A DNA stretch of 64,000 nt, from assembly GCF_020616515.1 (NCBI RefSeq), contig NZ_CP085135.1, forward strand, positions 2,604,001 to 2,668,000, written 5' to 3'. Position numbers and translations under genes: made by a program. The notes under the pieces were generated by a model. That model was not told the origin of the DNA, searched no databases, and saw only the letters and a list, made by a program, of their open reading frames with translations. Positions 22,120 through 31,106 of the stretch are shown piece after piece (position 1 is the stretch's first letter; each line of letters begins with the position of its first letter). This DNA is from Mesorhizobium sp. PAMC28654 (GTDB taxonomy: Bacteria > Pseudomonadota > Alphaproteobacteria > Rhizobiales > Rhizobiaceae).

Positions 22120-22578
22120 TCAGCCTTCTATGCCATCACGACCAACCATGGTCATCATCGTCCCAGTCATGGTGGCGATGAGCTTGGCCTCGCCGTCGGC
22201 GGCGAAGGCATAGGCCTGTCCGTCGGCGACGATGATGGTGCGGCCGGGCTTGGTCACCGAGCCGCGGAACAGGAAGCGCTCGCCCCGGCCCGGCGCCAGC
22301 AGATTGACCTTGAACTCGATGGTCAGCACGCCGGAGTTTTCCGGCATCAGCGAAAACGCGGCGTAGCCGCAGGCCGAGTCCAGCGCCGTCGAAATGACAC
22401 CGGCATGCAGGAAACCGTGCTGCTGGGTGAGCGCCGCCGAGTAGGGCATCTCGATCTCGATGATGCCGGGCGTCACCAGCGTGAGTTCGGCGCCGATCGT
22501 CGCCATCGCCTTCTGACGCGCGAACGAGGTCCTGACGCGGTCCTCATAGTCCGGGGCGGGAACGATCTTTGCTGCCAT
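22120..22578 (-). CDS. PaaI-type hotdog thioesterase
   Basis: This 152-residue single hotdog-fold protein likely hydrolyses aryl- or acyl-CoA thioesters. QQHGFLHAGVISTALDSACG carries the conserved HGG-like motif and the acidic helix residue, and LTIEFKVNLLAPGRGE is the typical strand pattern. ATG 22578 (MAAKIVPAPDYED) has AAGGCGA upstream and gives a normal N-terminus; the upstream in-frame ATG at 22650 would add a non-homologous tail. It is followed almost directly by the nucleosidase gene. Confidence 0.8.
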   Translation of the reverse strand: MAAKIVPAPDYEDRVRTSFARQKAMATIGAELTLVTPGIIEIEMPYSAALTQQHGFLHAGVISTALDSACGYAAFSLMPENSGVLTIEFKVNLLAPGRGERFLFRGSVTKPGRTIIVADGQAYAFAADGEAKLIATMTGTMMTMVGRDGIEG

Positions 22579-22677
22579 GGCCGTCGCCTTCGTTTGTCTG
22601 GCAAAGCTTATTGCAGACGGATCGGCGGCAGGCAATCTCAATTGCTGCACTGCAACAAAGCATTCCCGAGCGAGATC

Positions 22678-23130
22678 CTAGTTCAGCCAGAGGAGCGATG
22701 CGTTGAGCAAGGTGGCAAACGCCACCCATACGGCGTAGGGGACGAACAGCCAGCCGGACAACCGGTCGCGGCTCCCGGCCCTGGCGATGAACAGGATTAT
22801 GCTTGCAAGCAGAAGCACGATGATCGCCAGCGCGGGACCCATCAGCTTGGCGCCGAAGAATGTCGGCGACCACAGGAAGTTCAGGACCAGTTGCGCACCC
22901 CAGATCTTCATCGCCACGCCTGTCGGCTCGCGCATCCATGTCCGCCAGCCGGCAATGGCGATCAGCACATAGAGCAGCGACCAGACCGGGCCGAAAATCC
23001 AGTTGGGCGGATTGAAGGACGGCTTGGCCAGCGACGCGTACCATTCGCCCGGCAAGGTCGCGTAGCCGATCAGCAGGCCGCCGCCCAGCACCAGAATGAG
23101 GAACGGCAAGAACGACAGATATCTTTGCAA
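22678..23130 (-). CDS. tspO: TspO/MBR family membrane protein
   Basis: This 150-residue protein has five membrane helices and belongs to the tryptophan-rich sensory protein/benzodiazepine receptor family. Typical parts are WYASLAKPSFNPPNWIFGPV, LVLNFLWSPTFFG and ALLNASLLWLN. The family binds tetrapyrroles and modulates stress- or oxygen-linked functions. AAGGAGG precedes the start. It has no obvious operon partner. Confidence 0.9.
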   Translation of the reverse strand: MQRYLSFLPFLILVLGGGLLIGYATLPGEWYASLAKPSFNPPNWIFGPVWSLLYVLIAIAGWRTWMREPTGVAMKIWGAQLVLNFLWSPTFFGAKLMGPALAIIVLLLASIILFIARAGSRDRLSGWLFVPYAVWVAFATLLNASLLWLN

Positions 23131-23216
23131 GGAGGCACCCCGTTAAGCGGCACGCCGCCGCGTGCCACAAACTGGGGCGCATCGGCCTCCTGTCAACTGC
23201 AGCGTCAGTTGCAGCG

Positions 23217-24506
23217 TCAGTTTCCCCGGCGCAGCGCGCAGAAATAGAAGCCATCAGTGCCGCTCAGCGACGGCGACAAAGAGATATCCCCTGCATCGCC
23301 GATGCGCGCAGCGGCCTCGTGACCAGGGAAATGATCGCTCCACAAAGCGCGATGATCGACCGGCACAAAGCCACTGTTGCGGTCCCGGAACGCCGAGATC
23401 TGCTCGCCATTCTCCTCGTCGAACACTGAGCAGGTGATGTAGACCAGTAGGCCGCCGGGTTTGACATAGGCCTTGGCCGCATCGAGGATGGCCAACTGTT
23501 CGCCCTTGCGCGCATCAAGCTGTCTTTGCGTCAGCCGCCATTTGGCGTCGGGACGCCGCCGCCAGGTGCCGCTGCCGGTGCAGGGCGCGTCGACCAGAAC
23601 GATGTCCATGTGGCTGGTCAGCGGCGCGAGCTCCGACGGCTTGGCGACGATCTGCACATTGCGGTTTTCAGAGCGGCGCATGCGGTCGAAGATCGGCGCC
23701 AGTCGGGCCTTTTCGGCATCGTGGGCAAAGACCTGGCCTGTATTGCCCATCGCCGCCGACAGCGCCAGCGTCTTGCCGCCGGCCCCGGCGCAGAAATCGA
23801 GCACCTGCATGCCAGCCTTGGCACCGGCAAGGGCCGCCACGATCTGCGAGCCCTCGTCCTGGACCTCGAACCAGCCCTTCTGGAAGGCCGGCTCGGCCTG
23901 CACATTGGGGTGCCTGCCGTCGCCATCGATCGGCGGGATGCGGATGCCATAAGGGGCGAGATGTGCCGCCTTGGCGCCGGTCTCAGCCAACTCCGCCAGT
24001 ACTTTCGCCCGATCGGCCTGCAGCGTGTTGACCCGGATGTCGAGCGGCGGGCGGGTGGCGAGGGCAGCGCCCTCCTCGACCCACGCTGGACCAAAGGCCT
24101 GTTCGAATAGCGGCTCGCACCAGTCCGGCACGTCCGCCCGCACCGCCGGCGGCGCATCGTCAAGCCGACGCTCGGCGATCGCCTGAAGTTCGGAGGCGGT
24201 CAAAAGCGGTGGCGCGAACTTGTCGCCTTCAAGTGCGTCATTCAGCGATTGCGCGGTCTGGTTCCATTCGAGCAGCAGCGCGCCAAAGCCGATGGCGCGC
24301 GGCGTCTCCTCACCCAGCAGCCAGCCGGCGGAACGCTTGTGGCGCAGCGCGTCGTAGACGATATTGCCGATCGCGGCGCGGTCGCCCCCGCCAGCAAAAC
24401 GATGTGACAGACCCCAGTCCTTCAGCGCATCGGCCACCGGCCGATGACGCCGGCTAATGTCTTCCAGCACTTCGATGGCCGCAGCCAGTCGTCCGCCCAG
24501 TCGCAT
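23217..24506 (-). CDS. rsmB: RsmB-type rRNA (cytosine-C5) methyltransferase
   Basis: This 429-residue RNA m5C methyltransferase contains a NusB-like N-terminal half (around IGNIVYDALRHKRSAGWLLG). The SAM-binding motif is VLDFCAGAGGKTL, and the two catalytic cysteines are in VDAPCTGSGTWRRRPD and LVYITCSVFDEENG. The target is probably 16S rRNA, by family. ATG 24506 (MRLGGRLAAAIEVLEDI) fits homologues better than the upstream in-frame ATG at 24677, which would overlap the aquaporin promoter. The stop lies inside a 12-bp tandem repeat (GCAGCGTCAGTT at 23199-23222). Confidence 0.85.
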   Translation of the reverse strand: MRLGGRLAAAIEVLEDISRRHRPVADALKDWGLSHRFAGGGDRAAIGNIVYDALRHKRSAGWLLGEETPRAIGFGALLLEWNQTAQSLNDALEGDKFAPPLLTASELQAIAERRLDDAPPAVRADVPDWCEPLFEQAFGPAWVEEGAALATRPPLDIRVNTLQADRAKVLAELAETGAKAAHLAPYGIRIPPIDGDGRHPNVQAEPAFQKGWFEVQDEGSQIVAALAGAKAGMQVLDFCAGAGGKTLALSAAMGNTGQVFAHDAEKARLAPIFDRMRRSENRNVQIVAKPSELAPLTSHMDIVLVDAPCTGSGTWRRRPDAKWRLTQRQLDARKGEQLAILDAAKAYVKPGGLLVYITCSVFDEENGEQISAFRDRNSGFVPVDHRALWSDHFPGHEAAARIGDAGDISLSPSLSGTDGFYFCALRRGN

Positions 24507-24689
24507 TTCTTTGTTCCAATACCAAGAAAATCTATTTCGGCCCTGCTCTAAAGCGCGCAACCGGCGCGCACAAGCACACCGGGTGGCGCAACCGCGCTGC
24601 TTTCCAACTTTTCTGCTTGCGAATACTCTTTCACCCGTGATTCGCGGCGCGGAAAAGGCGGACCGGCGGATCGACACGAGGAGAGGGCA

Positions 24690-25366
24690 ATGAAGACTTA
24701 TCTGGCGGAAGTTCTAGGTACATTCTTGTTGGTGTTCATCGGCACGGCTTCGGTGGTGACGGGCGGCTTCGGCGGTGCGCTGCCTCTCGGCCAGGAAGGC
24801 ATCGGTCTGGCGTTCGGCATCGGCCTCATTGCGGCGGCCTATGCAATCGGCCCCATTTCGGGCGCACATCTAAATCCGGCGGTGACGCTTGGCGTCTTCC
24901 TTGCCGGCCGGTTGCCGGCCAAGGACGTCATCCCCTACTGGATCGCGCAGATCATCGGCGGCGTGATCGCGTCGCTTGCGCTGTGGATCATCGTCTCCGG
25001 CCAGACCGGCGGACACACCACCGGCTTCGGCGCCAACGGTTGGGACGTCGCCAAATACGGCGTCAGCTCCGCCTTCCTGTGGGAGGTCATCGGCACCTTC
25101 ACCTTCGTCACGGTGATCCTTGGCGTGACCGCGGAAAAGCATGCCACCGCCTTCGCCGGCCTCGTTATCGGCCTGACGCTGGCCGGACTGCATTTCGCGA
25201 TCATCCCGGTGACCGCACCTCGCTCAATCCGGCTCGCTCCATCGGCCCGGCGCTGTTTTCGGGTGGCGCCGCGATCGGCCAGCTCTGGCTGTTCATCGTT
25301 GCACCACTGATCGGCGGCGCCATCGCCGGCGTGGTCGCCAAGGCACGCATCTTCGAGAAAGATTGA
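24690..25366 (+). pseudogene. aqpZ: Aquaporin Z-type channel, frameshifted
   Basis: This is a MIP-family water channel. The first half is normal, with the NPA loop GAHLNPAVTLGVFLAG and membrane helices up to AGLHFAIIPVT. One base is then missing near 25215 (GTGACCGCACC where GTGACCGGCACC is expected), and the second NPA half (TSLNPARSIGPALFSGG to the end IFEKD at 25366) continues in another frame. The unshifted frame stops at 25310 without the second NPA loop. The start has GGAGAGG at good distance. It could be a real pseudogene or a base-call error. Confidence 0.8.
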
Positions 25367-25391
25367 TCCTCGAAGCCTGAGCATGAAAAAA

Positions 25392-25417
25392 GGCGCGGGC
25401 TAGCCCCGCGCCTTTTT
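25392..25417. terminator. Bidirectional rho-independent terminator
   Basis: The stem GGCGCGGG/CCCGCGCC with a 5-base loop is followed by TTTTTG and preceded by AAAAAA. It lies between the aquaporin gene and the convergent ABC transporter operon, so it can end transcription from both sides. Confidence 0.85.
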
Positions 25418-25453
25418 GTTTGGAGGATGCGACCGTGGCTCGCGCCTTTGCCG

Positions 25454-26260
25454 TCAAAGGACGCGCGACAGGAACTCGCGGGTTCGCGGCGATGTCGGAT
25501 TGGCGATCATCTCACGGGGAGCGCCACGTTCGACAATGACGCCGCCATCCATGAAGACGAGCTGATCGCCGATCTCGCGGGCAAAGCCGATCTCGTGGGT
25601 CACCACGACCATCGTCATGCCGCTTTCGGCGAGATCACGCATGACCTGCAGGACCTCGCCGACGAGTTCGGGGTCTAGCGCCGACGTCGGCTCATCGAAG
25701 AGCAGGACCTTCGGCTTCATCGCCATGGCGCGCGCGATCGCCACACGCTGCTGCTGCCCGCCGGAAAGTTCCCTCGGGTAGCGGTCAACCTTGTCCAGGA
25801 GACCGACGCGCCGCAGCAGGATTTCCGCTTCGGCCTTCGCCTGTTCCAGCGGGATTCGCCGCACCTGTGTCGGCGCCTCGATCAGATTCTCCATCACGGT
25901 CATGTGGGAGAACAGGTTGAACGATTGGAACAGCATGCCGGTCTCGGCGCGCCGCTGGCAAAGAAGGTCGTCCTTGACCTCGTAGAGCCTGTCGCCCCTG
26001 AGGTCATAGCCGACGAACTCGCTGTCGACGAGCAGGATGCCGCCGCTCAGCTTCTCGAGATGGTTGATGCAGCGCAGGAACGTGCTCTTGCCGGAGCCCG
26101 AAGGGCCGATGATGCAAGCGACCGAACCGGCGGGCACGTCGAGATCGACGCCCTTGAGAACCTCGAGCGGGCCGTAGGATTTGCGCACGCCGCGCGCGAA
26201 GACCATGGAGTCGGCGGGCACGCCGAAGCGGCCGCGATTTTCGACCTTGGCGTCACTCAT
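25454..26260 (-). CDS. Polar amino acid-type ABC transporter ATPase
   Basis: This 268-residue ATPase of the GlnQ/HisP class powers uptake through the permease encoded directly upstream. Walker A is GPSGSGKST, the signature is LSGGQQQR, Walker B is [12 protein letters not shown], and the switch His is in [15 protein letters not shown] 26260 ([12 protein letters not shown]) overlaps the permease stop by four bases, which decides against the longer open frame upstream. It is the last gene of a four-gene operon: oxygenase, binding protein, permease, ATPase. Confidence 0.92.
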   Translation of the reverse strand: MSDAKVENRGRFGVPADSMVFARGVRKSYGPLEVLKGVDLDVPAGSVACIIGPSGSGKSTFLRCINHLEKLSGGILLVDSEFVGYDLRGDRLYEVKDDLLCQRRAETGMLFQSFNLFSHMTVMENLIEAPTQVRRIPLEQAKAEAEILLRRVGLLDKVDRYPRELSGGQQQRVAIARAMAMKPKVLLFDEPTSALDPELVGEVLQVMRDLAESGMTMVVVTHEIGFAREIGDQLVFMDGGVIVERGAPREMIANPTSPRTREFLSRVL

Positions 26261-27198
26261 CGGGCAACGCTCCGCAAACCGAAGACATTGCGCAGGAAGC
26301 GCATTGCCGTGGGATCGCCGCGCGTGTCGCTGCGACCGAAATGACGTTCCAGGACATGCTGTCCCGCCGACATGATGCTGACCACGGCGAGATACCAGAA
26401 GGCGACGACGATCAGCAGCGGGATCGTCTCGAAGGTTCGCGCATAGATGCTCTGGGCCGAATAGAAGAGGTCGTCGACCGCGATGAAGGTCACCAGCGAC
26501 GTCATCTTCAGGAGGTTGATGGCCTCGTTGCCGGTGGGTGGCAGCACGAAGCGCATGGCCTGCGGCAGCGTGATGCGCTTCAGGATCATGCGGTACGGCA
26601 TGCCCAGCGCACTCGCCGCCTCGGCCTGGCCCGAAGGCACCGACTTGATGCCGGCCCTGATGATCTCGGCCATGTAGCCGGCCTCGCACAGGGAGAGCGC
26701 CACGACGGCCGAGAAGAATGGCGTCATGAAATCATTGGTGCGGACGGAAAACAGCGTGCCGACGAAAGGGATGGTCAGGGAGACCTCACGCACGAGCAGC
26801 GACAGGTTGAACCAGAAGATCAGCTGAATCAGGGCCGGAACACCACGGAAGAACCAGACATACAAGCCCGCGAAAATGCGCAGCACCGGGCTTGGCGAAA
26901 CGCGCATGATGGCGATGACCGTACCGACCACGATCGCCAGTATCATGATCACCACGGTCAGCAGCAAGGTGTTGCCGAGGCCGCGCATGACGGACGGGTG
27001 GAACAGGTAGCCGACGACCGTCGGCCAGGCAAAAGCGGGGTTGCTGGCGAAGGCCCGGATGATGAAGAACGCCACCAACAGGGCCAGGGCCGTGCCGACC
27101 CAGATGCCGTAGCGGCGCTGCGGCACGACGGTCAGGCGCGAGACCGCCTCGGCGACGCCCGGCTCGATGCGTATCTCGGTTGGGTGGGCCACGCCCAT
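26257..27198 (-). CDS. Polar amino acid-type ABC transporter permease
   Basis: This 313-residue inner-membrane protein of the HisM/GlnP class has several membrane helices ([40 protein letters not shown]). The EAA loop [20 protein letters not shown] contacts the ATPase. Only one permease gene is present, so it probably works as a homodimer. An N-terminal extension of about 25 residues precedes the first helix. The 165-bp gap to the binding-protein gene contains a large palindrome (27267-27308). Confidence 0.9.
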   Translation of the reverse strand: MGVAHPTEIRIEPGVAEAVSRLTVVPQRRYGIWVGTALALLVAFFIIRAFASNPAFAWPTVVGYLFHPSVMRGLGNTLLLTVVIMILAIVVGTVIAIMRVSPSPVLRIFAGLYVWFFRGVPALIQLIFWFNLSLLVREVSLTIPFVGTLFSVRTNDFMTPFFSAVVALSLCEAGYMAEIIRAGIKSVPSGQAEAASALGMPYRMILKRITLPQAMRFVLPPTGNEAINLLKMTSLVTFIAVDDLFYSAQSIYARTFETIPLLIVVAFWYLAVVSIMSAGQHVLERHFGRSDTRGDPTAMRFLRNVFGLRSVAR

Positions 27199-27266
27199 CG
27201 CTGCTTCTCCTGGTCTCCGTCCGCAAACGGCGCCCGATAGCGGATCGGGCGCCTATAATCGCGTAT

Positions 27267-27308
27267 CGCATTGGTCCGAAAATCGGAATCGATTTTCAGA
27301 CCAATGCG
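27267..27308. repeat. Intergenic palindrome within the ABC operon
   Basis: CGCATTGGTC at 27267-27276 pairs exactly with GACCAATGCG at 27299-27308. The inner part continues as GAAAATCG/CGATTTTC around a GAAT loop. It resembles rhizobial palindromic intergenic repeats. In the mRNA it would form a strong hairpin between the binding protein and permease genes, which could keep the binding-protein transcript more abundant. Confidence 0.65.
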
Positions 27309-27362
27309 AAGATTCAAATTTCCTGGGGCGCACTTTGTGCACCCGGATGAAGGCATTGCGTT

Positions 27363-28217
27363 CTAGTCGGCGCGAAGCGCCTCCATGTTGCCGACGAAAT
27401 AGGGCTCTTTGATCGCGTAGGCGCCCATGCCGTACTTTTCGAGGATGGCCTTGTAGGTGCCATTCTTGAACAATTCCGAGAGCGCACCGACCATCATGTC
27501 GGCGGTCTCCTTGTCGTCCTTGGCGATCGCAAGGCCGAGCGGGGCAACTTCGTAAAGGGTGGGCAGCACGACGAGCTGGCCCTTGCTGGTGACCTCGAAA
27601 TAGCTCGATGCCGTCGCATCATCCATGCGGGCGTCGAGACGGTCGGACAGCACGCCCTGGACGATGTCCGTCGAGGAGTTGAACACGGACTTCTCGATTG
27701 CCGCCTGGCCCTTGTCGGTGCAGTCCTTGGTCAGCTTGTCGACGAGGAAATCCGACGCACTTCCCGCCGAAACGCCGATCCGCTTGCCGCAAAGCGGGGT
27801 GTCGCCGCTGAAGCTCGCCTTCTTGTCAGGCGACGTCGAGACAGCCAGGCCGGCTTTCAGGAACATGACGAAGTCGACCTGCTTGAGCCGCTCGGGCGTG
27901 GCGGAGAACGTCTCCCAGGCGATCTTGAAACGGCCGGCCGCGAGCCCCGGCACCATCGACGGAAAAGGCGTGCGCGCCACATCCAGCTTGGCGTCGACCA
28001 GCTTGGCCACTTCGCCAGCCAGTTCGATGATGATGCCGGTCTGCTTGCCGTCGGCGTCGAGATACTCGAACGGGGCAAAGTCAAGCGTGTTGGCGATGGT
28101 CAGCATCCCGGTCCGCTTGACCTCGGCCGATTTTGTCACTTCGGCGTTCGACGATCCGCTCCAGGTCGCGGCAAGTGTAGCCAGCACCAAGCCGGCCACG
28201 CGCAAATGTGATCTCAT
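27363..28217 (-). CDS. ABC transporter periplasmic substrate-binding protein (family 3)
   Basis: This 284-residue secreted protein has a signal peptide ending about SSNA before EVTKSAE. The SBP_bac_3 pattern LTIANTLDFAPFEYLDADGKQT is followed by IIIELAGEVAKLVDAKLDV. It would deliver an amino acid or related small solute to the permease. ATG 28217 is chosen because AAGGGGAACG precedes it and the signal peptide then starts normally; the frame itself is open to 28256. Its gene follows the oxygenase gene closely, which hints that the transported solute or its product is oxidised in the cell. Confidence 0.9.
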   Translation of the reverse strand: MRSHLRVAGLVLATLAATWSGSSNAEVTKSAEVKRTGMLTIANTLDFAPFEYLDADGKQTGIIIELAGEVAKLVDAKLDVARTPFPSMVPGLAAGRFKIAWETFSATPERLKQVDFVMFLKAGLAVSTSPDKKASFSGDTPLCGKRIGVSAGSASDFLVDKLTKDCTDKGQAAIEKSVFNSSTDIVQGVLSDRLDARMDDATASSYFEVTSKGQLVVLPTLYEVAPLGLAIAKDDKETADMMVGALSELFKNGTYKAILEKYGMGAYAIKEPYFVGNMEALRAD

Positions 28218-28255
28218 TTTTCGTTCCCCTTTTTTGATGACAACGGTTTCCAGCA

Positions 28256-29263
28256 TTATGAACTGGCCGTCTCCGCGGCCTTCTTCTTGCGGTAGTGATA
28301 GTTCTTGTCGATGCGCTCCATCAGGTAGTCGCCGTAGAGCACAGGCTCGTATTTCGGCCGGTTACCAGAGGGCACGCAGACCGGCAGCGCCTCGATCGTT
28401 TCATCCATCGACGGATCGAAGAAGAAGGGCTGTGAATAGCGCTCGCGTCCCGACCGGTTGATAACGCGATGCGGCGTCGAGACGAACTGGTCGTTCGACC
28501 AGCGCGCCAGGATGTCGCCGACATTCATCACGAAGGAATCCGGGACCGGCGGCGCTGGAACCCAGTCGCCATCCTTGTTCTTGACCTCAAGGCCGCCGAC
28601 ATTGTCCTGCGCGAGCAGCGTGATGAAGCCGTAATCGGTGTGCGGCGCCGAGCCGAACAGCCCCTCCTCGTGAGGCTGCGTCGGATAGTGCAGCAGCCGC
28701 AGGAAGGTCGTCGGCTGCTCGAAATAGCGGTCGAGGCTGTCTGTCGGAAGTCCGAGCGAGAGCGCGATGGCGCCAACCATCTTGCGGGCGAGCGTGCTCA
28801 TCTCGTCGACATAGCGCTCGATTGTCGGCCTGAAGCCGTCGAGCGTTGCCTCGCCTGGCCACTGGTTGGGCCCCTGCAGCGGCTGGTCGGCCAACGCCCT
28901 GGGGTCATCGGCCTCGACCTCGTGCATGAAGAAGATCGATTCACTCTGGTTCGGCTTGCTCACGGTCGCCACCGACGAGGTAACGATCGTCGAGCCGGCA
29001 AACGGCAGATAGCCACGGAAATTCTTGTCGATCTTCAGCGCGAGCTTCTGGTCCTCGGGCAGGGCGAAGAAGCGCTTGCTGGCCTCACGGACCGCCTCGA
29101 CATCGGCACGCGGGATCGGATGCCCCACGACGTAGAGAAAGCCGATCGTCTCGAGATACCGGCGCAGCGTCGCGGCCGTGCTGGCGATTGCATTCTCGTC
29201 GTCGCCATAAAGCGCCGACACATCGAGGATCGGGATTTCTGAAAAGTCGCCGCGTGCGTCCAT
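28256..29263 (-). CDS. 2-oxoglutarate/Fe(II) oxygenase, isopenicillin N synthase-like
   Basis: This 335-residue cytoplasmic oxygenase has a DIOX_N region at the start (IPILDVSALYGDD, then GFLYVVGHPIP). The Fe-binding triad is in SAPHTDYGF (His and Asp) and VSTPHRVIN (His), and RERYSQPFF holds the 2-oxoglutarate-binding Arg-x-Ser. The substrate is unknown; the neighbours (ABC uptake, divergent nucleoside hydrolase) suggest a nitrogenous solute or nucleoside-derived compound. ATG 29263 is preferred to GTG 29272 because AAGG then lies at usable distance. It is the first gene of its operon and faces a palindromic operator candidate at 29289. Confidence 0.85.
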   Translation of the reverse strand: MDARGDFSEIPILDVSALYGDDENAIASTAATLRRYLETIGFLYVVGHPIPRADVEAVREASKRFFALPEDQKLALKIDKNFRGYLPFAGSTIVTSSVATVSKPNQSESIFFMHEVEADDPRALADQPLQGPNQWPGEATLDGFRPTIERYVDEMSTLARKMVGAIALSLGLPTDSLDRYFEQPTTFLRLLHYPTQPHEEGLFGSAPHTDYGFITLLAQDNVGGLEVKNKDGDWVPAPPVPDSFVMNVGDILARWSNDQFVSTPHRVINRSGRERYSQPFFFDPSMDETIEALPVCVPSGNRPKYEPVLYGDYLMERIDKNYHYRKKKAAETASS

Positions 29264-29288
29264 CTCGAACACCTTGTCTTGAACATAA

Positions 29289-29302
29289 GATACAGTACTG
29301 TA
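29289..29302. promoter_or_regulatory. Palindromic operator candidate in a divergent promoter
   Basis: The perfect palindrome ATACAGTACTGTAT lies 26 bp upstream of the oxygenase start and 63 bp upstream of the nucleoside hydrolase start. Its length and symmetry suit a TetR-family dimer, and a TetR gene follows the hydrolase. It could control both directions. Confidence 0.55.
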
Positions 29303-29365
29303 TTTCTACACATCCAAATCGGCTCAGCAATAGGCTTTTCATCAGCAGGGGATAACCGCGTCACA

Positions 29366-30310
29366 ATGGCACCACGCAAGATAATCATCGACACCGACCC
29401 CGGTCAGGACGACGCGTTCGCGATCCTCTTCGCGCTGGGTTCACCGGCCGAACTCGAAGTGGTCGGCATCACCACGGTCGGCGGCAACGTGCCGCTCGCC
29501 CTGACGTCGAAGAACGCGCTGAAGGTCGTGGAACTGGCAGGCCGTCCGGATGTGCCGATCTATGCCGGCTGCCCGGCCCCCATGGTGCGCAAGCTGATCA
29601 CCGCCGAATATGTCCACGGCGAAACCGGCTTCGATGGCGCCGACCTCCCCGAGCCCGTGACGCCGCTGCAGGGCGAACACGCGGTGAATTACATGGTGCG
29701 GACCATCATGGATGCACCGGAAGGCGAGATTACCGTCTGCACGCTGGGACCGATGACCAATCTGGCCATGGCCATGACCATGGAACCGAAAATCATCCCC
29801 CGGCTGCGCGAAGTCGTGTTGATGGGCGGTGGCTTCTTCCAGGGCGGCAATGCCACGCCTGCGGCGGAATTCAACATCTTCGTCGACCCACACGCCGCGC
29901 ACAAAGTGTTCGACAGCGGCGTGCCGGTGACGATGGCCGGCATCGACTGCACCTATACCGCCCTGATGACGCCCGAGTGGCTAGACCGTCTTCGCGCAAC
30001 CGGCAGTCGCGCCGCAATCGAAGCCGCCAACCTCGCGGACTTCTTCCGTCAATACGGCACGCATAAATTCGAAACACAGGCACGTCCCATCCACGATGCC
30101 TGCGTCACCGGCTACCTGCTGGCCCCCGAGATCTACGAACAGCGCCAGTGCGCGGTAACGGTCGATATCGTCTCGCCGGAGACCATCGGCATGACGGTCG
30201 TCGACTGGTGGCACGTCACCGGCCGCCGCAAGAACTGCAACGTGCTGCGACGGATCGATCCGGTCCCGTTCTTCGAATTGATGCTGGAGCGGATCAGCGC
30301 ACTGCCCTGA
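29366..30310 (+). CDS. Inosine/uridine-preferring nucleoside hydrolase
   Basis: This 314-residue enzyme cleaves ribonucleosides to base and ribose. The calcium-binding signature IIIDTDPGQDDAFAILFA is at the N-terminus, TLGPMTNLAMAM and VLMGGGFFQGGNATPAAEFN line the active site, and RPIHDACVTGYLL supplies the conserved His and Asp. ATG 29366 (MAPRKIIIDTD) fits the family; the frame extends further upstream into the promoter. It is divergent from the oxygenase/ABC operon and is followed by a TetR gene. Confidence 0.92.
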   Translation: MAPRKIIIDTDPGQDDAFAILFALGSPAELEVVGITTVGGNVPLALTSKNALKVVELAGRPDVPIYAGCPAPMVRKLITAEYVHGETGFDGADLPEPVTPLQGEHAVNYMVRTIMDAPEGEITVCTLGPMTNLAMAMTMEPKIIPRLREVVLMGGGFFQGGNATPAAEFNIFVDPHAAHKVFDSGVPVTMAGIDCTYTALMTPEWLDRLRATGSRAAIEAANLADFFRQYGTHKFETQARPIHDACVTGYLLAPEIYEQRQCAVTVDIVSPETIGMTVVDWWHVTGRRKNCNVLRRIDPVPFFELMLERISALP

Positions 30311-30364
30311 AATTGCAGGGGTCAACGAATGGACGGTGCCATCAAGAATTGCGTAGCACAGGAG

Positions 30365-30389
30365 GACCGACTCGCTTGGCGAGTCGGTC
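30365..30389. promoter_or_regulatory. Perfect 11-bp inverted repeat before the TetR gene
   Basis: GACCGACTCGC, TTG, GCGAGTCGGTC lies between the nucleoside hydrolase stop and the TetR start. It may be an operator or an mRNA hairpin. No run of T follows, so it is not a standard terminator. Confidence 0.45.
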
Positions 30390-30417
30390 TGTGCAAGGCG
30401 AAGAGGTCTCTGATCCG

Positions 30418-31086
30418 ATGAACGAGCAAGGTGCGCCGACGAAATCCGGGAAAACGCGCACCGCCGCACCACGTTCGAAACCAGCGCGGCAGACGCTCAG
30501 CCGCGAGGCCTGGATTGCCGCCGCACGCAAGGTGCTCGAAAAGCGTGGCATCGGTGAAGTCAAGATTGACCGTCTGGCGCGGCAATTGAAGGTCACGCGC
30601 GGCAGCTTCTATTTCCACTTCGCCAGCCTGGAGGACCTTCGGGGCGGCCTGTTGCAGGAATGGCGCGACAGCAACTGCGCGCCGTTCTGGGCCATGCGCG
30701 ACATCCATGACATAGGCGGCCTGCAGTTCTTTACCGACATCGTCCATGTCTGGGTGGATGAGGCCCCTTTCAGTCCGCTCCTCGATCTGGCTGTGCGCGA
30801 CTGGTCGCGGACATCGAAGAAACTCGCCCAGGACGTCAAGGAGATCGACGACCTGCGCATAGAGCTGCTGATCCGGTCGTTCCGCGCCATGGGCTATTCG
30901 GACGACGAAAGCATCGTGCGGGCCCGCATCACCTATTTTCACCAGATCGGTCAGTACGCGCTGTCCTTCAAGGAGGACCCGGCCGTCCGCCGCCGCTACC
31001 AGCCGCTGTTTGGCGAAGTGCTGCTCGGACCGCTCGTCCAGGAGCCGGGCGCGGCGCCGTCGGAAACAAGAGGCGGGCGGCGTTAA
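30418..31086 (+). CDS. TetR-family transcriptional regulator
   Basis: This 222-residue repressor-type protein has a basic, Pro/Ala-rich N-terminal tail of about 28 residues, then a TetR HTH domain (SREAWIAAARKVLEKRGIGE, then KIDRLARQLKVTRGSFYFHF). The C-terminal domain would bind an effector. ATG 30418 has GAAGAGG upstream. It lies downstream of the nucleoside hydrolase and probably regulates the divergent oxygenase/ABC and hydrolase promoters. The palindromes at 29289 and 30365 are its candidate operators. Confidence 0.85.
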   Translation: MNEQGAPTKSGKTRTAAPRSKPARQTLSREAWIAAARKVLEKRGIGEVKIDRLARQLKVTRGSFYFHFASLEDLRGGLLQEWRDSNCAPFWAMRDIHDIGGLQFFTDIVHVWVDEAPFSPLLDLAVRDWSRTSKKLAQDVKEIDDLRIELLIRSFRAMGYSDDESIVRARITYFHQIGQYALSFKEDPAVRRRYQPLFGEVLLGPLVQEPGAAPSETRGGRR

Positions 31087-31106
31087 CAGACGGGAGCGCA
31101 GGACGG

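Noticed and set aside
23199..23222. 12-bp tandem repeat GCAGCGTCAGTT over the rsmB stop codon
   Set aside because: Only two units and no effect on a conserved domain; likely a local slippage event.
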